A stretch of 47,480 bases of DNA, from NCBI GenBank assembly GCA_964554475.1, contig CAZKOT010000005.1, positions 1 to 47,480 on the forward strand. Direction: 5' to 3'. The notes beneath the pieces are model-generated. The model was not told the DNA's origin and ran no database searches. It saw nothing but the letters and a program-made list of their open reading frames with translations. Position 1 is the stretch's first letter; each line of letters opens with the position of its first letter. Made by a program: the position numbers and the translations under genes. The stretch is from CAJKWP01 sp964554475. GTDB taxonomy: Bacteria; Bacillota; Clostridia; Christensenellales; UBA1242. Below, in pieces: positions 15,983 through 25,204 of this stretch.

Positions 15983-16029
15983 TTTCAAATGTTAGAATAA
16001 AAATCCGTTACATTTGAAAAAATTTTCAA
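15983..16029 (+). promoter_or_regulatory. Inverted repeats in the accB upstream region
   Basis: TTTCAAATGT (15983-15992) and ACATTTGAAA (16010-16019) form a perfect 10-bp inverted repeat. TTGAAAA-AA-TTTTCAA (16014-16029) overlaps it as a 7-2-7 palindrome. The TTTCAAA/TTTGAAA core resembles half-sites of the acpP operator, so this may be a second site for the fatty-acid regulator or an RNA hairpin. A weak promoter (TTTACA near 15955, TATATT near 15979) is just upstream. Confidence 0.4.
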
Positions 16030-16054
16030 TTCTACAAACAAAATGAGGACTTTT

Positions 16055-16543
16055 ATGATTGATAAACAAATAACTCAAGTTCAAGAAATCATTGATAATT
16101 TCGAAAAATCTAAATTAACTTTTCTTGAACTTGAAATAAAAGACATTAAAATTAAATTAAGTAAGAATAAAAATTTTGAAAACTCTGTCAATTTTTCGAA
16201 AGAAATTATTGATACTTCAAAAAACGAACAATTTTTGCAAAAAAATGAAATAGAAAACGAGGCAAGAGTTCAGAGTGTTCAAGCTAAAAATGTTGAAGTT
16301 AAATCACTTTTGGTGGGAACGTTTTATGCTGGTAATTGTCCTGATGCAGAATCTTTTGTGAAAGTTAATCAAAAAGTGACAAAAGGACAAACACTTTGCA
16401 TTATTGAAGCAATGAAAATTATGAATGAAATCGTTTCACCAGTTGATGGAATTATTGCTTCTATAAAAATTAATAATGGGGAACCAGTGGGTTTTGAGCA
16501 AGTTCTCATGACCATTGAAAAGTGTGATGATTATGCAAAATAA
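16055..16543 (+). CDS. accB: Acetyl-CoA carboxylase biotin carboxyl carrier protein
   Basis: BCCP of the ACC complex, which makes malonyl-CoA. It has 162 residues: an N-terminal helix, a charged linker (about residues 45-80) and the biotinyl domain with the biotin-accepting K121 in EAMKIMNE. ATG at 16055 follows GAGGAC at good spacing and gives a normal BCCP N-terminus, so it is preferred to ATG 16043. The distal end overlaps accC. The substrate lysine would be biotinylated by the ligase encoded at 25205. Confidence 0.95.
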   Translation: MIDKQITQVQEIIDNFEKSKLTFLELEIKDIKIKLSKNKNFENSVNFSKEIIDTSKNEQFLQKNEIENEARVQSVQAKNVEVKSLLVGTFYAGNCPDAESFVKVNQKVTKGQTLCIIEAMKIMNEIVSPVDGIIASIKINNGEPVGFEQVLMTIEKCDDYAK

Positions 16544-17900
16544 AATTTTAATTGCAAATCGTGGAGAAATCGCTGTTAGAATAATTCGTGCCTGTAAAGA
16601 ATTAGGCATTGCTTGTGTTGCTGTTTATTCAAAAGCAGACAAAGATAGTTTGCATGCAAAATTTGCTGATGAAGCAATTTGTATTGGTGAAGCAAAAAGT
16701 GGGGATAGTTATTTAAATATTAATAATATGATAAGCGCGGCAGTTGCAACAGGATGCAATGCAATTCATCCCGGATATGGATTTTTGTCTGAAAATATGA
16801 AATTTGTTCAAATAATTGAAAGATGTCAAATTAAGTTCATTGGTCCTAGTAGTGCAACTATTGCAAAAATTGGAGATAAAATTTCAGCAAAAAAAATTGC
16901 AAAAGAAGCAAAAATACCTGTAATGGAGGGCTCTGATGGACCTTGTGAAAATGTTGAACAAGGATTGTGTGTTTGCAGTAAGATTGGTTATCCAATTTTA
17001 ATAAAAGCAGTTAATGGTGGTGGTGGCAGAGGTATTTTACTTGTAGAAAATGAATTTGAATTTCCAAAAGCTTTTGAAACCGCTTCGATGGAAGCTATGG
17101 CAAATTTTGGGGATAAATCTGTTTATATTGAAAAATTCATTGAGAATCCTCGTCATATTGAGGTGCAGATTTTGGCAGATAAAGAAGGAAATGTTATTTA
17201 TTTGGGTGAGAGAGACTGTTCTATTCAAAGACGCAATCAAAAGATGATTGAAGAATCTCCAAGTCCCTATGTTTCTGATGCATTAAGGAAAACTTTAGGC
17301 GAAGCATCTGTTAAACTTGCAAAACTTGTTGGATATGAAAGCGCGGGCACAATGGAATTTCTTGTTGACGAGAAAGGGAATTATTATTTTATGGAAATGA
17401 ATACGCGTATTCAAGTTGAGCATCCTGTTACAGAGTTTGTTACTGATGTTGATTTAGTAAAAGAACAAATAAAAATAGCTTATGGCGAACCATTAAGTTA
17501 TAAACAAAGAGATATTAAAGTTAAAGGACATGCTATTGAATGTCGTATAAATGCCGAAGACCCTTTGAACAAATTTTGCCCAAGTCCTGGTGTAATTAGT
17601 AATCTTGTTATACCCGGAGGAAATGGGGTGAGGATAGATAGCCATATTCACAATAATTTTGTTGTTTCACCATATTATGATTCTCTTCTTGCAAAACTTA
17701 TTACTTACGGACACACTAGAATGGAAGCAATTAAAAAAATGCGGTGGGCACTTGAAGAATTTATTATTGATGGAGTTAAAAACAACATTGAATTTTTGTA
17801 TATCATTATGTATAATCCCAACTTTGTTAAAGGAATGTATGATACTAGTCTTATAAAAAAAATTTTAGAAATAGCAAAGGAAAACAAAAAAGATGAATGA
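16533..17900 (+). CDS. accC: Acetyl-CoA carboxylase biotin carboxylase subunit
   Basis: AccC carboxylates the biotin on AccB using ATP and bicarbonate. The ATP-grasp layout is complete: ILIANRGEIAVRI at the N-terminus, the glycine-rich loop GGGGRGI, EKFIENPRHIEVQIL, the catalytic EMNTRIQVEHPVTE, and the C-terminal domain. The chosen ATG at 16533 gives the conserved MxNKILIANRGE start. ATG 16527 and TTG 16515 are alternatives. The gene overlaps accB by 11 bases and accD by 8, implying coupled translation of the complex. Confidence 0.96.
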   Translation: MQNKILIANRGEIAVRIIRACKELGIACVAVYSKADKDSLHAKFADEAICIGEAKSGDSYLNINNMISAAVATGCNAIHPGYGFLSENMKFVQIIERCQIKFIGPSSATIAKIGDKISAKKIAKEAKIPVMEGSDGPCENVEQGLCVCSKIGYPILIKAVNGGGGRGILLVENEFEFPKAFETASMEAMANFGDKSVYIEKFIENPRHIEVQILADKEGNVIYLGERDCSIQRRNQKMIEESPSPYVSDALRKTLGEASVKLAKLVGYESAGTMEFLVDEKGNYYFMEMNTRIQVEHPVTEFVTDVDLVKEQIKIAYGEPLSYKQRDIKVKGHAIECRINAEDPLNKFCPSPGVISNLVIPGGNGVRIDSHIHNNFVVSPYYDSLLAKLITYGHTRMEAIKKMRWALEEFIIDGVKNNIEFLYIIMYNPNFVKGMYDTSLIKKILEIAKENKKDE

Positions 17901-18765
17901 TTTTTTAGAGGATAGAAAATCGAAAATTTTGTTATTCAAAACAGATTTTCGCAAGAAAAAAATTGAAAATGAAAAAATTAATATTCCCGAAGGATTATTT
18001 ACAAAATGTGAAAAATGCGGTGAATTGATTTTTAATGATGATTTAGTTCAAAACAATAAAGTTTGTCCAAAATGTAATTTTCATTTTAATTTGACAGCTA
18101 GAGAAAGAATTGAAATCACTTGTGATAAAGATAGTTTTGTTGAATTGTTTCTAAATTCAACAATCGCTGATCCCTTAAATTTCCCCGATTATGAAGAAAA
18201 AATTAAAAAATATCAAAAATTGACTGGTGAAAATGATGCTTTCGTATGTGGAGAAGCAAGCATAAAAAAAAATAGATGTGCAATTGGAGTGCTTGATAGT
18301 AATTTTATGATGGGTAGTATGGGTTCTGTGGTTGGAGAAAAAGTTACAAGTCTTGTTGAACATGCAACAACACAAAAACTTCCTTTGGTGATTTTTTCAG
18401 CAAGTGGAGGTGCAAGAATGCAAGAAGGTATTTTTTCACTTATGCAAATGGCAAAAACTTCTGCTGCATTAAAGCGCCATAGTAATGCAAAACTTTTGTA
18501 TATTAGTGTTTTGACAAATCCTACAACTGGAGGAGTTGCCGCCAGTTTTGCATCTTTAGGAGATATTAATATCGCTGAACATGGTGCATTGATTGGTTTT
18601 GCAGGTCAAAGGGTAATTAAGCAAACAATCAATCAAAGTTTACCAGAAGGATTTCAATCTGCTCAATTTCAACTTGCAAAGGGTGGAGTTGATTTGGTAC
18701 TTAATAGAAATGAAATTAAATCAGTTATTGCAAAATTAATTTTACTGCACAAACTTGGAGATTAA
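17893..18765 (+). CDS. accD: Acetyl-CoA carboxylase carboxyltransferase subunit beta
   Basis: The beta half of the carboxyltransferase, which moves the carboxyl group from biotin to acetyl-CoA. It has 290 residues. The four-cysteine zinc ribbon (CEKCGEL and CPKCNFHF) is near the N-terminus. The crotonase-like core includes FSASGGARMQEG and SVLTNPTTGGVAASF. It overlaps accC by 8 bases and is followed after 2 bases by accA, the other half of the transferase. Confidence 0.96.
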   Translation: MNDFLEDRKSKILLFKTDFRKKKIENEKINIPEGLFTKCEKCGELIFNDDLVQNNKVCPKCNFHFNLTARERIEITCDKDSFVELFLNSTIADPLNFPDYEEKIKKYQKLTGENDAFVCGEASIKKNRCAIGVLDSNFMMGSMGSVVGEKVTSLVEHATTQKLPLVIFSASGGARMQEGIFSLMQMAKTSAALKRHSNAKLLYISVLTNPTTGGVAASFASLGDINIAEHGALIGFAGQRVIKQTINQSLPEGFQSAQFQLAKGGVDLVLNRNEIKSVIAKLILLHKLGD

Positions 18766-18767
18766 AT

Positions 18768-19610
18768 ATGAGTGAAAAATCAATTAAAATAACTAATGAA
18801 AAAAAATCACACGAAGAATTAATTTGGAATCGTGTATTACTTGCACGTCATTCTAAAAGACCAACTGCAAAAACATTATTAAACTATGTTTTTGATGATT
18901 TTATTGAATTGCATGGGGACAGATTTTTTGGCGACGACCAAAGTATTATTGGTGGCGTTGGTTATTTGGAAAATATACCTGTGACAATAATAGCACAAGA
19001 AAAAGGTGAGACTACTGAGGAAAAAATTAAACGAAACTTTGGAATGACTCATCCCGAAGGTTATAAAAAAGCTCTTCGCTTAATGAAACAAGCTGAAAAA
19101 TTTCAACGACCAGTCATACTCATTATTGACACTCCTGGTGCATATCCCGGTATTAGCGCCGAAGAACGTGGGCAAGCAAGCGCTATTGCAGTAAATTTGG
19201 CAGAAATGTCCGATTTGAAAGTTCCGCTTGTTTCTATAATCCTTAGCGAAGGTGGAAGCGGAGGTGCCCTTGCACTTGGCGTTAGTGATGAAGTTTGGAT
19301 GTTTAAAAATGCTATTTATTCAATTTTATCCCCTGAAGGATTTGCTTCCATTCTTTACAAAGATTCATCAATGGCAAAAAAAGCATCAGCAATTATGAAA
19401 CTTACTAGTGATGATTTACTTAATTATAAAATAATTGACCGAATTGTACCCGAGGTAGATGAGGGTTTACACTCAAATAAAGAATACTCTTTTGACATTT
19501 TAAAGAAAGAATTATTTAAAAAAATTAAAAAATTAAAACAAATTGAGTTAGTTCAGTTGCTTGAAAAACGATATAATAAATTTCGCTCAATGGGAACGCT
19601 CAATGGGTGA
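18768..19610 (+). CDS. accA: Acetyl-CoA carboxylase carboxyltransferase subunit alpha
   Basis: The alpha half of the carboxyltransferase. It has 280 residues, with family motifs VLLARHSKRPTA, DFIELHGDRFFGDD, IDTPGAYPGISAEERGQ and SEGGSGGALALG. It starts 2 bases after the accD stop. The shortish N-terminus (about 20 residues before the core helix) is usual for Firmicutes AccA. With accB, accC and accD it supplies malonyl-CoA to FabD. Confidence 0.96.
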   Translation: MSEKSIKITNEKKSHEELIWNRVLLARHSKRPTAKTLLNYVFDDFIELHGDRFFGDDQSIIGGVGYLENIPVTIIAQEKGETTEEKIKRNFGMTHPEGYKKALRLMKQAEKFQRPVILIIDTPGAYPGISAEERGQASAIAVNLAEMSDLKVPLVSIILSEGGSGGALALGVSDEVWMFKNAIYSILSPEGFASILYKDSSMAKKASAIMKLTSDDLLNYKIIDRIVPEVDEGLHSNKEYSFDILKKELFKKIKKLKQIELVQLLEKRYNKFRSMGTLNG

Positions 19611-19681
19611 TTGTTAATTGTCTTGATTAAAACCAAAAAATATTATTGAAATAAAATAAATCGCATAATTTGTGAGGAAAA

Positions 19682-20632
19682 ATGAATAAAAACATTAACA
19701 ATGTTAAAATTGTTGCAACAGGCAGTTACGTTCCATCAAAATGTTTACCTAATGAATATTTTGAAAAAATTATTGATACAACAGATAATTGGATATACAC
19801 TCGTACTGGAATCAAAAATAGACATGTTGTTGAAAATATTGAAATTGAGGATACTTCAGATTTGGCTTACAAATCTGCTTTAGATGCAATAAATAAGGCA
19901 AATTATGATTTAAACAAAATTGATTTAATTATCACGGCAACAATGACACCGGATTACAAATCTCCTTCGGTTTCAAATCTAGTGCAAGCAAAACTTGGAA
20001 TCAGTAAAAAAAATATTACATGCTTTGATATTAATGCTGCATGTACAGGATTTATTTATGCTTTAAATGTTGCCTCGCAAATGCTTAATAGTGGAAATTA
20101 TAATCACGCATTAGTAATTGGGGCAGAGGTTCTTTCAAAGGTTATTGATTATACTGATAGAAACACTTGTATTCTTTTTGGTGATGGAGCGGGCTCTGTT
20201 ATACTTGAAAATACTGAAGAAAAAAAGCCATCTTACTTTTACACAGTTAGCGAAGGTGAACTTGAAAAAACGTTATACATAGACAAATATATACATATGA
20301 ATGGCAAAAAAGTTTATCAATTTGCTACTAATGCAATTGAAAAAGCAATTAAAAAATCTTTAGCAGATACAAAGTTAACTATAAATGATTTTAAAAAAAT
20401 TATTCCACATCAAGCAAATGTTAAAATTATTCAAAGTGTTGCAAAAAGTTTAAGAATTGACATTGAAAAATTTTTTCTCAATATTGAGAATTATGGCAAC
20501 ACCTCAGCTGCAAGTATTGCAATTGCTTTAGATGAATACTATTGCACAAATGATTTAAAAAAAGATGAAAAAATTTTACTGCTAGGTTTTGGAAGTGGTT
20601 TTACTTACGGCTCGGCAATATTGACAATATAA
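19682..20632 (+). CDS. fabH: Beta-ketoacyl-ACP synthase III
   Basis: FabH starts fatty-acid synthesis by condensing an acyl-CoA primer with malonyl-ACP. The Cys-His-Asn triad is visible: C121 in NAACTGFIY, H243 in IPHQANVKI, N273 in NYGNTSAAS. At 316 residues it is the standard length. The primer preference (acetyl or branched-chain) cannot be read from the sequence. It follows accA after 71 bases and has GAGGAAAA before its ATG. Confidence 0.96.
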   Translation: MNKNINNVKIVATGSYVPSKCLPNEYFEKIIDTTDNWIYTRTGIKNRHVVENIEIEDTSDLAYKSALDAINKANYDLNKIDLIITATMTPDYKSPSVSNLVQAKLGISKKNITCFDINAACTGFIYALNVASQMLNSGNYNHALVIGAEVLSKVIDYTDRNTCILFGDGAGSVILENTEEKKPSYFYTVSEGELEKTLYIDKYIHMNGKKVYQFATNAIEKAIKKSLADTKLTINDFKKIIPHQANVKIIQSVAKSLRIDIEKFFLNIENYGNTSAASIAIALDEYYCTNDLKKDEKILLLGFGSGFTYGSAILTI

Positions 20633-20786
20633 CTTAAAGTTATTTCAAATGCTTTGTATTTTGAGATTTGGAGAAAAAATTTTTTATTATTCGCAATTTA
20701 ATTTTTGAGGCACCTTTGCTTCACGAAAATAAAAACATTAAATTATGTATTGCCAAAACAATTTGGTAAAAATAAAGGAGAAAAAA

Positions 20787-21719
20787 ATGAAAAATATCAA
20801 TGAGCTTCTAGGAACAAAATATCCAATTATTCAAGGGGGCATGGCAAACATTGCAACAGCAGTTTTAGCATCCGCTGTTTCAAATGCGGGCGGGCTGGGT
20901 CTAATTGGTGCAGGTGGGAATGATGCTGAATGGGTTCGAACAGAAATCCGCAAATGTAAAGAACTTACAAAAAAACATTTTGGAGTTAATATAATGCTTA
21001 TGTCACCTCATGCTGCAGAAGTTGCAAAAGTGGTAATAGAAGAAAAAGTTAAAGTTGTTACTACTGGTGCAGGTAATCCAGGTCCTTTCATTAAAGCATG
21101 GAAAGATGCAGGGATTATTGTAATTCCCGTAATTCCTAGTGTAGCATTTGCAAAAAAAATGGAAAAAGCGGGTGCAGATGCTGTCGTTGCAGAAGGAACT
21201 GAATCGGGTGGACATGTTGGAGAAACTACCACAATGGTTCTTGTTCCGCAAGTTGCTGATGCAGTTAGTATACCTGTTATTGCTGCCGGAGGAATTGCTG
21301 ACAAACGTCAAGTGCTTGCCGCTTTTGCTTTGGGAGCGAAAGGTATTCAAGTCGGGACAGTGCTTCTTGCAAGTGATGAATGTCCTGTCCATCAAAATTA
21401 TAAAACAAAAATAATTGAGGCTAATGATACTGCCACGGTTGTTACTGGAAGAGAAAGAAATTTGCCCGTTCGGGTTTTAAAAAATCAAATGTCACGTGAA
21501 TATCTAGAACTTGCGAAAAATATCGAAAATAAAGAAGAACTTGAAAAACTCACTTTAGGTTCGCTTCGTAGAGCAGTTTTTGATGGAGATATTGAAAGAG
21601 GTTCTTTTATGGCTGGACAGGTTGCGGGAATGGTTACGCAAATCAGACCTATTTCACAAATATTTAAAGATATGTTTGATGGAGTAATGGAATACAAAAA
21701 CAAATTGGAAGTGCTATAA
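20787..21719 (+). CDS. fabK: Enoyl-ACP reductase II (FMN-dependent)
   Basis: FabK reduces trans-2-enoyl-ACP in each elongation cycle. It is an FMN-containing 2-nitropropane-dioxygenase-fold enzyme, unrelated to FabI. The 310-residue product shows YPIIQGGMANIAT, AGGLGLIGAGG, EGTESGGHVGE and PVIAAGGIADKRQV with the following GIQVGT flavin-phosphate loop. Because FabK replaces FabI here, the pathway should be insensitive to FabI inhibitors such as triclosan (family knowledge). ATG at 20787 with AAAGGAG upstream is preferred to the ATG at 20745. fabD starts one base after its stop. Confidence 0.95.
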   Translation: MKNINELLGTKYPIIQGGMANIATAVLASAVSNAGGLGLIGAGGNDAEWVRTEIRKCKELTKKHFGVNIMLMSPHAAEVAKVVIEEKVKVVTTGAGNPGPFIKAWKDAGIIVIPVIPSVAFAKKMEKAGADAVVAEGTESGGHVGETTTMVLVPQVADAVSIPVIAAGGIADKRQVLAAFALGAKGIQVGTVLLASDECPVHQNYKTKIIEANDTATVVTGRERNLPVRVLKNQMSREYLELAKNIENKEELEKLTLGSLRRAVFDGDIERGSFMAGQVAGMVTQIRPISQIFKDMFDGVMEYKNKLEVL

Positions 21720-21720
21720 T

Positions 21721-22641
21721 ATGAATAAAGTTGGTGTTCTTTTTGCTGGGCAAGGTTCACAATATATTGGAATGGGGCAAGATTTTTATAATGAATTTGA
21801 TTATGTTAGAGAAATTTACAAAAAAGCAAATTCAATTTTAGGTTATGAAATTGAAAGTATTTGCTTTAAAGAAAATGATATGTTAAATCAAACAATTTTT
21901 ACTCAACCCTCTATCCTTACTACTTCAATTGGTATTTACACGGCATTTTTAAAAGAATTAAACATAAAACCAAATATTGTTGAAGGATTTAGTTTGGGAG
22001 AGTATTCCGCCTTGTTTGCTGCAAGAGTGTTTGATTTTGAAACAATTATTAAGCTTGTAAAATATCGTGCGAAATTAATGAATGAAGCAGCAGAACAAAA
22101 TAAGGGTGCTATGGCAGCAATTATTGGATTAGAAAAAAATATCCTTGAAAAATTATGCCAAAATGAAAGTGAATTTGTTCACATTGCAAATTATAACTGT
22201 TCCACTCAATTTGTTGTTTCTGGAACAGAAAATGCAGTAAAAAATATTTGCGAAAAAGCAAAAGCAGTGAGTGCAAGACGAGCAATAATATTAAATGTAA
22301 GTGGTGCTTTTCATTCTCCATTAATGAGTGGCGCGGCAAAAAAAATGCTTGAAGTGCTTCAAAAAACAAAATTTTCAAAACCTTCAATTCCTATCGTAAT
22401 GAACTGTAATGCACAATATTTAAATGAAAAAGATTTGTTTATTGTTATGAAAAAACAAATTGAAAGTAGCGTTTACTTTGAGGACAGTGTTAAACTAATG
22501 ATTAAGGATGGTGTGGATACTTTTATTGAAATAGGTCCCGGAAATGTGTTAACGGCATTAGTTAAAAAAATTGACCCTAATATGAAAGTAATTACCATTA
22601 ATAAATTAAGTGATTTAAATAATTTAAAAGGAGAAATTTAG
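21721..22641 (+). CDS. fabD: Malonyl-CoA:ACP transacylase
   Basis: FabD moves malonyl from CoA to ACP. It has 306 residues, starting with LFAGQGSQYIGMG. The nucleophile is S91 in GFSLGEYSAL and the catalytic histidine is H198 in SGAFHSPLM. The IEIGPGNVLTALVKK C-terminal motif is present. It begins one base after the fabK stop, and its own stop touches the fabG ATG, so the three are tightly coupled. Confidence 0.96.
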   Translation: MNKVGVLFAGQGSQYIGMGQDFYNEFDYVREIYKKANSILGYEIESICFKENDMLNQTIFTQPSILTTSIGIYTAFLKELNIKPNIVEGFSLGEYSALFAARVFDFETIIKLVKYRAKLMNEAAEQNKGAMAAIIGLEKNILEKLCQNESEFVHIANYNCSTQFVVSGTENAVKNICEKAKAVSARRAIILNVSGAFHSPLMSGAAKKMLEVLQKTKFSKPSIPIVMNCNAQYLNEKDLFIVMKKQIESSVYFEDSVKLMIKDGVDTFIEIGPGNVLTALVKKIDPNMKVITINKLSDLNNLKGEI

Positions 22642-23388
22642 ATGAATTTAAAAGATAAAGTTGCGTTAGTTACAGGAGGGGCAACTGGAATTGGCAAGCA
22701 AATTAGTTTGCAACTTGCAAATGCAGGTGCTACGATTATAGTTAATTATAATTTAAGTGATGTTGATGCAAAAAGTTTAGTTAAAGAAATAAATAATAAC
22801 GGAGGACGTGCGGAATGTATTCAAAGTAATGTTTCTTCATTTCAAGATTGTGAAAAATTGATAAACAATATTGTTGAAAAATACGGTAAAATTGATATTC
22901 TAGTTAATAACGCAGGTATTACTGCTGACACTCTTATTTTACGTATGACTGAAGAAGAGTTTGACAGAGTTATTAAAGTCAATTTAAAAGGAACTTGGAG
23001 TTGTTGTAAACACGCAATAAAACATATGGTTAAGCAGCGTAGTGGTAAAATTATTAATATCTCAAGCATATCTGGAATTGTTGGAAATGCAGGACAAACA
23101 AATTACTCTGCATCTAAAGCAGGCATTATTGGATTGACAAAATCACTTGCACGTGAGGTTGCAAAACGAGGAATTTGTGTTAATGCCGTAGCACCTGGTT
23201 TTATTAAAACTAAAATGACAGATGTTTTAAGTAAGGATATTGTTGAAGAATATGTTAAGAGTATTCCTGTTAACAGAATGGGAGAACCAGAAGATGTTGC
23301 AAATCTTGTTGTTTTTTTGGCAAGTGATTTAGCAAATTATATTACAGGACAAGTTGTAAATGTTGACGGCGGTCTTGTAATGAATTAA
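22642..23388 (+). CDS. fabG: 3-oxoacyl-ACP reductase
   Basis: FabG is the NADPH-dependent reductase of the second step in the elongation cycle, a short-chain dehydrogenase. It has 248 residues, the cofactor motif TGGATGIGK, NNAG, and the catalytic Ser-Tyr-Lys set with Y155 and K159 in YSASKAG. The C-terminal INVDGG-like motif reads VVNVDGGLVMN. The gene abuts fabD, with its AAAGGAG ribosome site inside the fabD 3' end. Confidence 0.95.
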   Translation: MNLKDKVALVTGGATGIGKQISLQLANAGATIIVNYNLSDVDAKSLVKEINNNGGRAECIQSNVSSFQDCEKLINNIVEKYGKIDILVNNAGITADTLILRMTEEEFDRVIKVNLKGTWSCCKHAIKHMVKQRSGKIINISSISGIVGNAGQTNYSASKAGIIGLTKSLAREVAKRGICVNAVAPGFIKTKMTDVLSKDIVEEYVKSIPVNRMGEPEDVANLVVFLASDLANYITGQVVNVDGGLVMN

Positions 23389-23431
23389 AATAATTAAATT
23401 AAGATTAACATAAAAAGGAAGGATATTTTAT

Positions 23432-24670
23432 ATGAATAAACGTGTTGTTATTACAGGACTTGGAGCAGTTACCTCGGTCGGTAATAATGCCACAGAAATG
23501 TGGGAGGCAATCAAAAACGGTAAAAATGGAATTGATTTTATAACTCATTGTAATACCGAAAATTTAAAAGTAAAAGTTGCTGGCGAAATTAAAAATTTAG
23601 ATATTGAAAAATATGTCAATCCACGTGATGCACGAAGATTAGACCGAACAATTCTTTTGGGAATTGTGGCCGCAACACAAGCATATGAGGATTCTAAACT
23701 AAAAGATACCGATTATGATCCTTACCGTTTTGGTACATTTGTTACTAGTGGCATTGGCGGAATTGAAACAATAAGCTCCGAAACACGCAAACTATATGAA
23801 AAAGGTCCTAACAGAGTTAGTCCTTTCTTTATACCTAACACCATAATTAATCTCATTGGTGGAAATATTGCAATTAAATTTAAAGCAAAAGGCCCTGCAC
23901 TTCCTGTTGTTACTGCTTGTTCTGCTTCGACAAATTCTATTGGCGAGGCATTTAGATATATTCGTTATGGGCATTGTGATGTTGCTTTTGCAGGAGGTGC
24001 AGAAGCTGCTGTTTGTGAACTCGGTTTAGCGGGCTTTTCAAATATGCATGCATTAAGCGAAACAACTGATATTAACAATGCTTCAATTCCATTTGATAAA
24101 AATAGAAATGGTTTTGTCATTGCGGAAGGTGCAGGGGTTTTGATTTTGGAAGAATATGAACATGCAAAATCTCGTGGTGCTAATATTTATGCCGAAGTTG
24201 TAGGTTACGGAACAACTTGTGATGCATTTCATATTACAACACCTGATGAAAGTGGTGAATCAATTGCAAAGAGTATGGAATTTGCTATGCAAGAAGCAGG
24301 TGTTACTCCATCTCAAATTGATTACATAAATGCTCATGGGACTTCAACTTATTATAATGACAAAATTGAAACTTTGGGCATTAAAAAAGCATTTGGGGAT
24401 TTTGCTAAAAAAGTGAATATTAGTTCAACAAAATCAATGACTGGTCATGCCTTAGGTGCTATTGGTGCTATTGAAGCAATAATATGTGTTAAATCTATGT
24501 TAGATGACATTATTCCACCCACAATTAATTACAAAAATTTTGACGAAGATTGCGACCTTAACATCACACCTAACAAAGCAGTTAAACACAAAATCAATTA
24601 TGCAATGAGTAATAGTGCGGGATTTGGCGGGCAAAATGCAACTATTATTTTAAAAAAATATGTAGACTAA
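23432..24670 (+). CDS. fabF: Beta-ketoacyl-ACP synthase II
   Basis: FabF carries out chain-elongating Claisen condensations. It has 412 residues, with C163 in VTACSASTNSIG (same number as in E. coli), a histidine in NAHGTSTYYND, and a second histidine in SMTGHALGAIG. All triad residues and the closing GFGGQNATIIL are intact. It lies 43 bases after fabG with AAAGGAAGG as ribosome site. Confidence 0.96.
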   Translation: MNKRVVITGLGAVTSVGNNATEMWEAIKNGKNGIDFITHCNTENLKVKVAGEIKNLDIEKYVNPRDARRLDRTILLGIVAATQAYEDSKLKDTDYDPYRFGTFVTSGIGGIETISSETRKLYEKGPNRVSPFFIPNTIINLIGGNIAIKFKAKGPALPVVTACSASTNSIGEAFRYIRYGHCDVAFAGGAEAAVCELGLAGFSNMHALSETTDINNASIPFDKNRNGFVIAEGAGVLILEEYEHAKSRGANIYAEVVGYGTTCDAFHITTPDESGESIAKSMEFAMQEAGVTPSQIDYINAHGTSTYYNDKIETLGIKKAFGDFAKKVNISSTKSMTGHALGAIGAIEAIICVKSMLDDIIPPTINYKNFDEDCDLNITPNKAVKHKINYAMSNSAGFGGQNATIILKKYVD

Positions 24671-24730
24671 GAATAAATAAAAAAAACTAAACAAGCAATT
24701 AATTATTATAAAATTTAAAGGAGTTTTATT

Positions 24731-25159
24731 ATGATTTTAAACAGTAATCAAATTCAGGAAATTTTGCCCCATCGTTACCCGTTTTTGTTAGTGGATAGAA
24801 TAATTGAGCTTGAGCCTGGAATTAAAGCGACAGGAATTAAATGTGTTTCAGCAAATGAAATGCAATTTATGGGACATTTTCCACAGGCACATTTATTACC
24901 TGGAGTACTTATTATTGAAGCACTTGCTCAAGTAGGTGCAGTGATTATTTTGTCATTGGAAAAATATAAGGGTAAAATTGTTTATTTTGCGGGCATTAAA
25001 TCTGCTAAATTTAAAAGAAAAGTTTTTCCAGGTGATAAACTCACTTTAGAAACTAATTTAGTAAATTTCAGAGGTTCTATTGGTTTTGGAATGGGTAAAG
25101 CATTTGTTGAAGGTGAACTTGCGTGCGAAGTTGAGTTGATTTTTGCTATTGAAAAATAA
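24731..25159 (+). CDS. fabZ: 3-hydroxyacyl-ACP dehydratase
   Basis: FabZ dehydrates 3-hydroxyacyl-ACP. It is a 142-residue hot-dog-fold protein. The family start ILPHRYPFLLVDRI is present, the catalytic H49 lies in GHFPQAHLLPGV, and the catalytic Glu lies in IIEALAQVGA. It completes the elongation cycle with FabG, FabK and FabF. Since no FabA or FabM is seen, the origin of unsaturated fatty acids, if any, is not in this window. Confidence 0.96.
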   Translation: MILNSNQIQEILPHRYPFLLVDRIIELEPGIKATGIKCVSANEMQFMGHFPQAHLLPGVLIIEALAQVGAVIILSLEKYKGKIVYFAGIKSAKFKRKVFPGDKLTLETNLVNFRGSIGFGMGKAFVEGELACEVELIFAIEK

Positions 25160-25204
25160 AAATTATGATAAGTGTGTTATCACTTGAAGTTATAAGGATA
25201 AATG

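Noticed and set aside
21003..21395. Overlapping minus-strand frames across fabK
   Set aside because: They are antisense to a clearly conserved gene, lack ribosome sites and have low-complexity products. They are codon-bias shadows.
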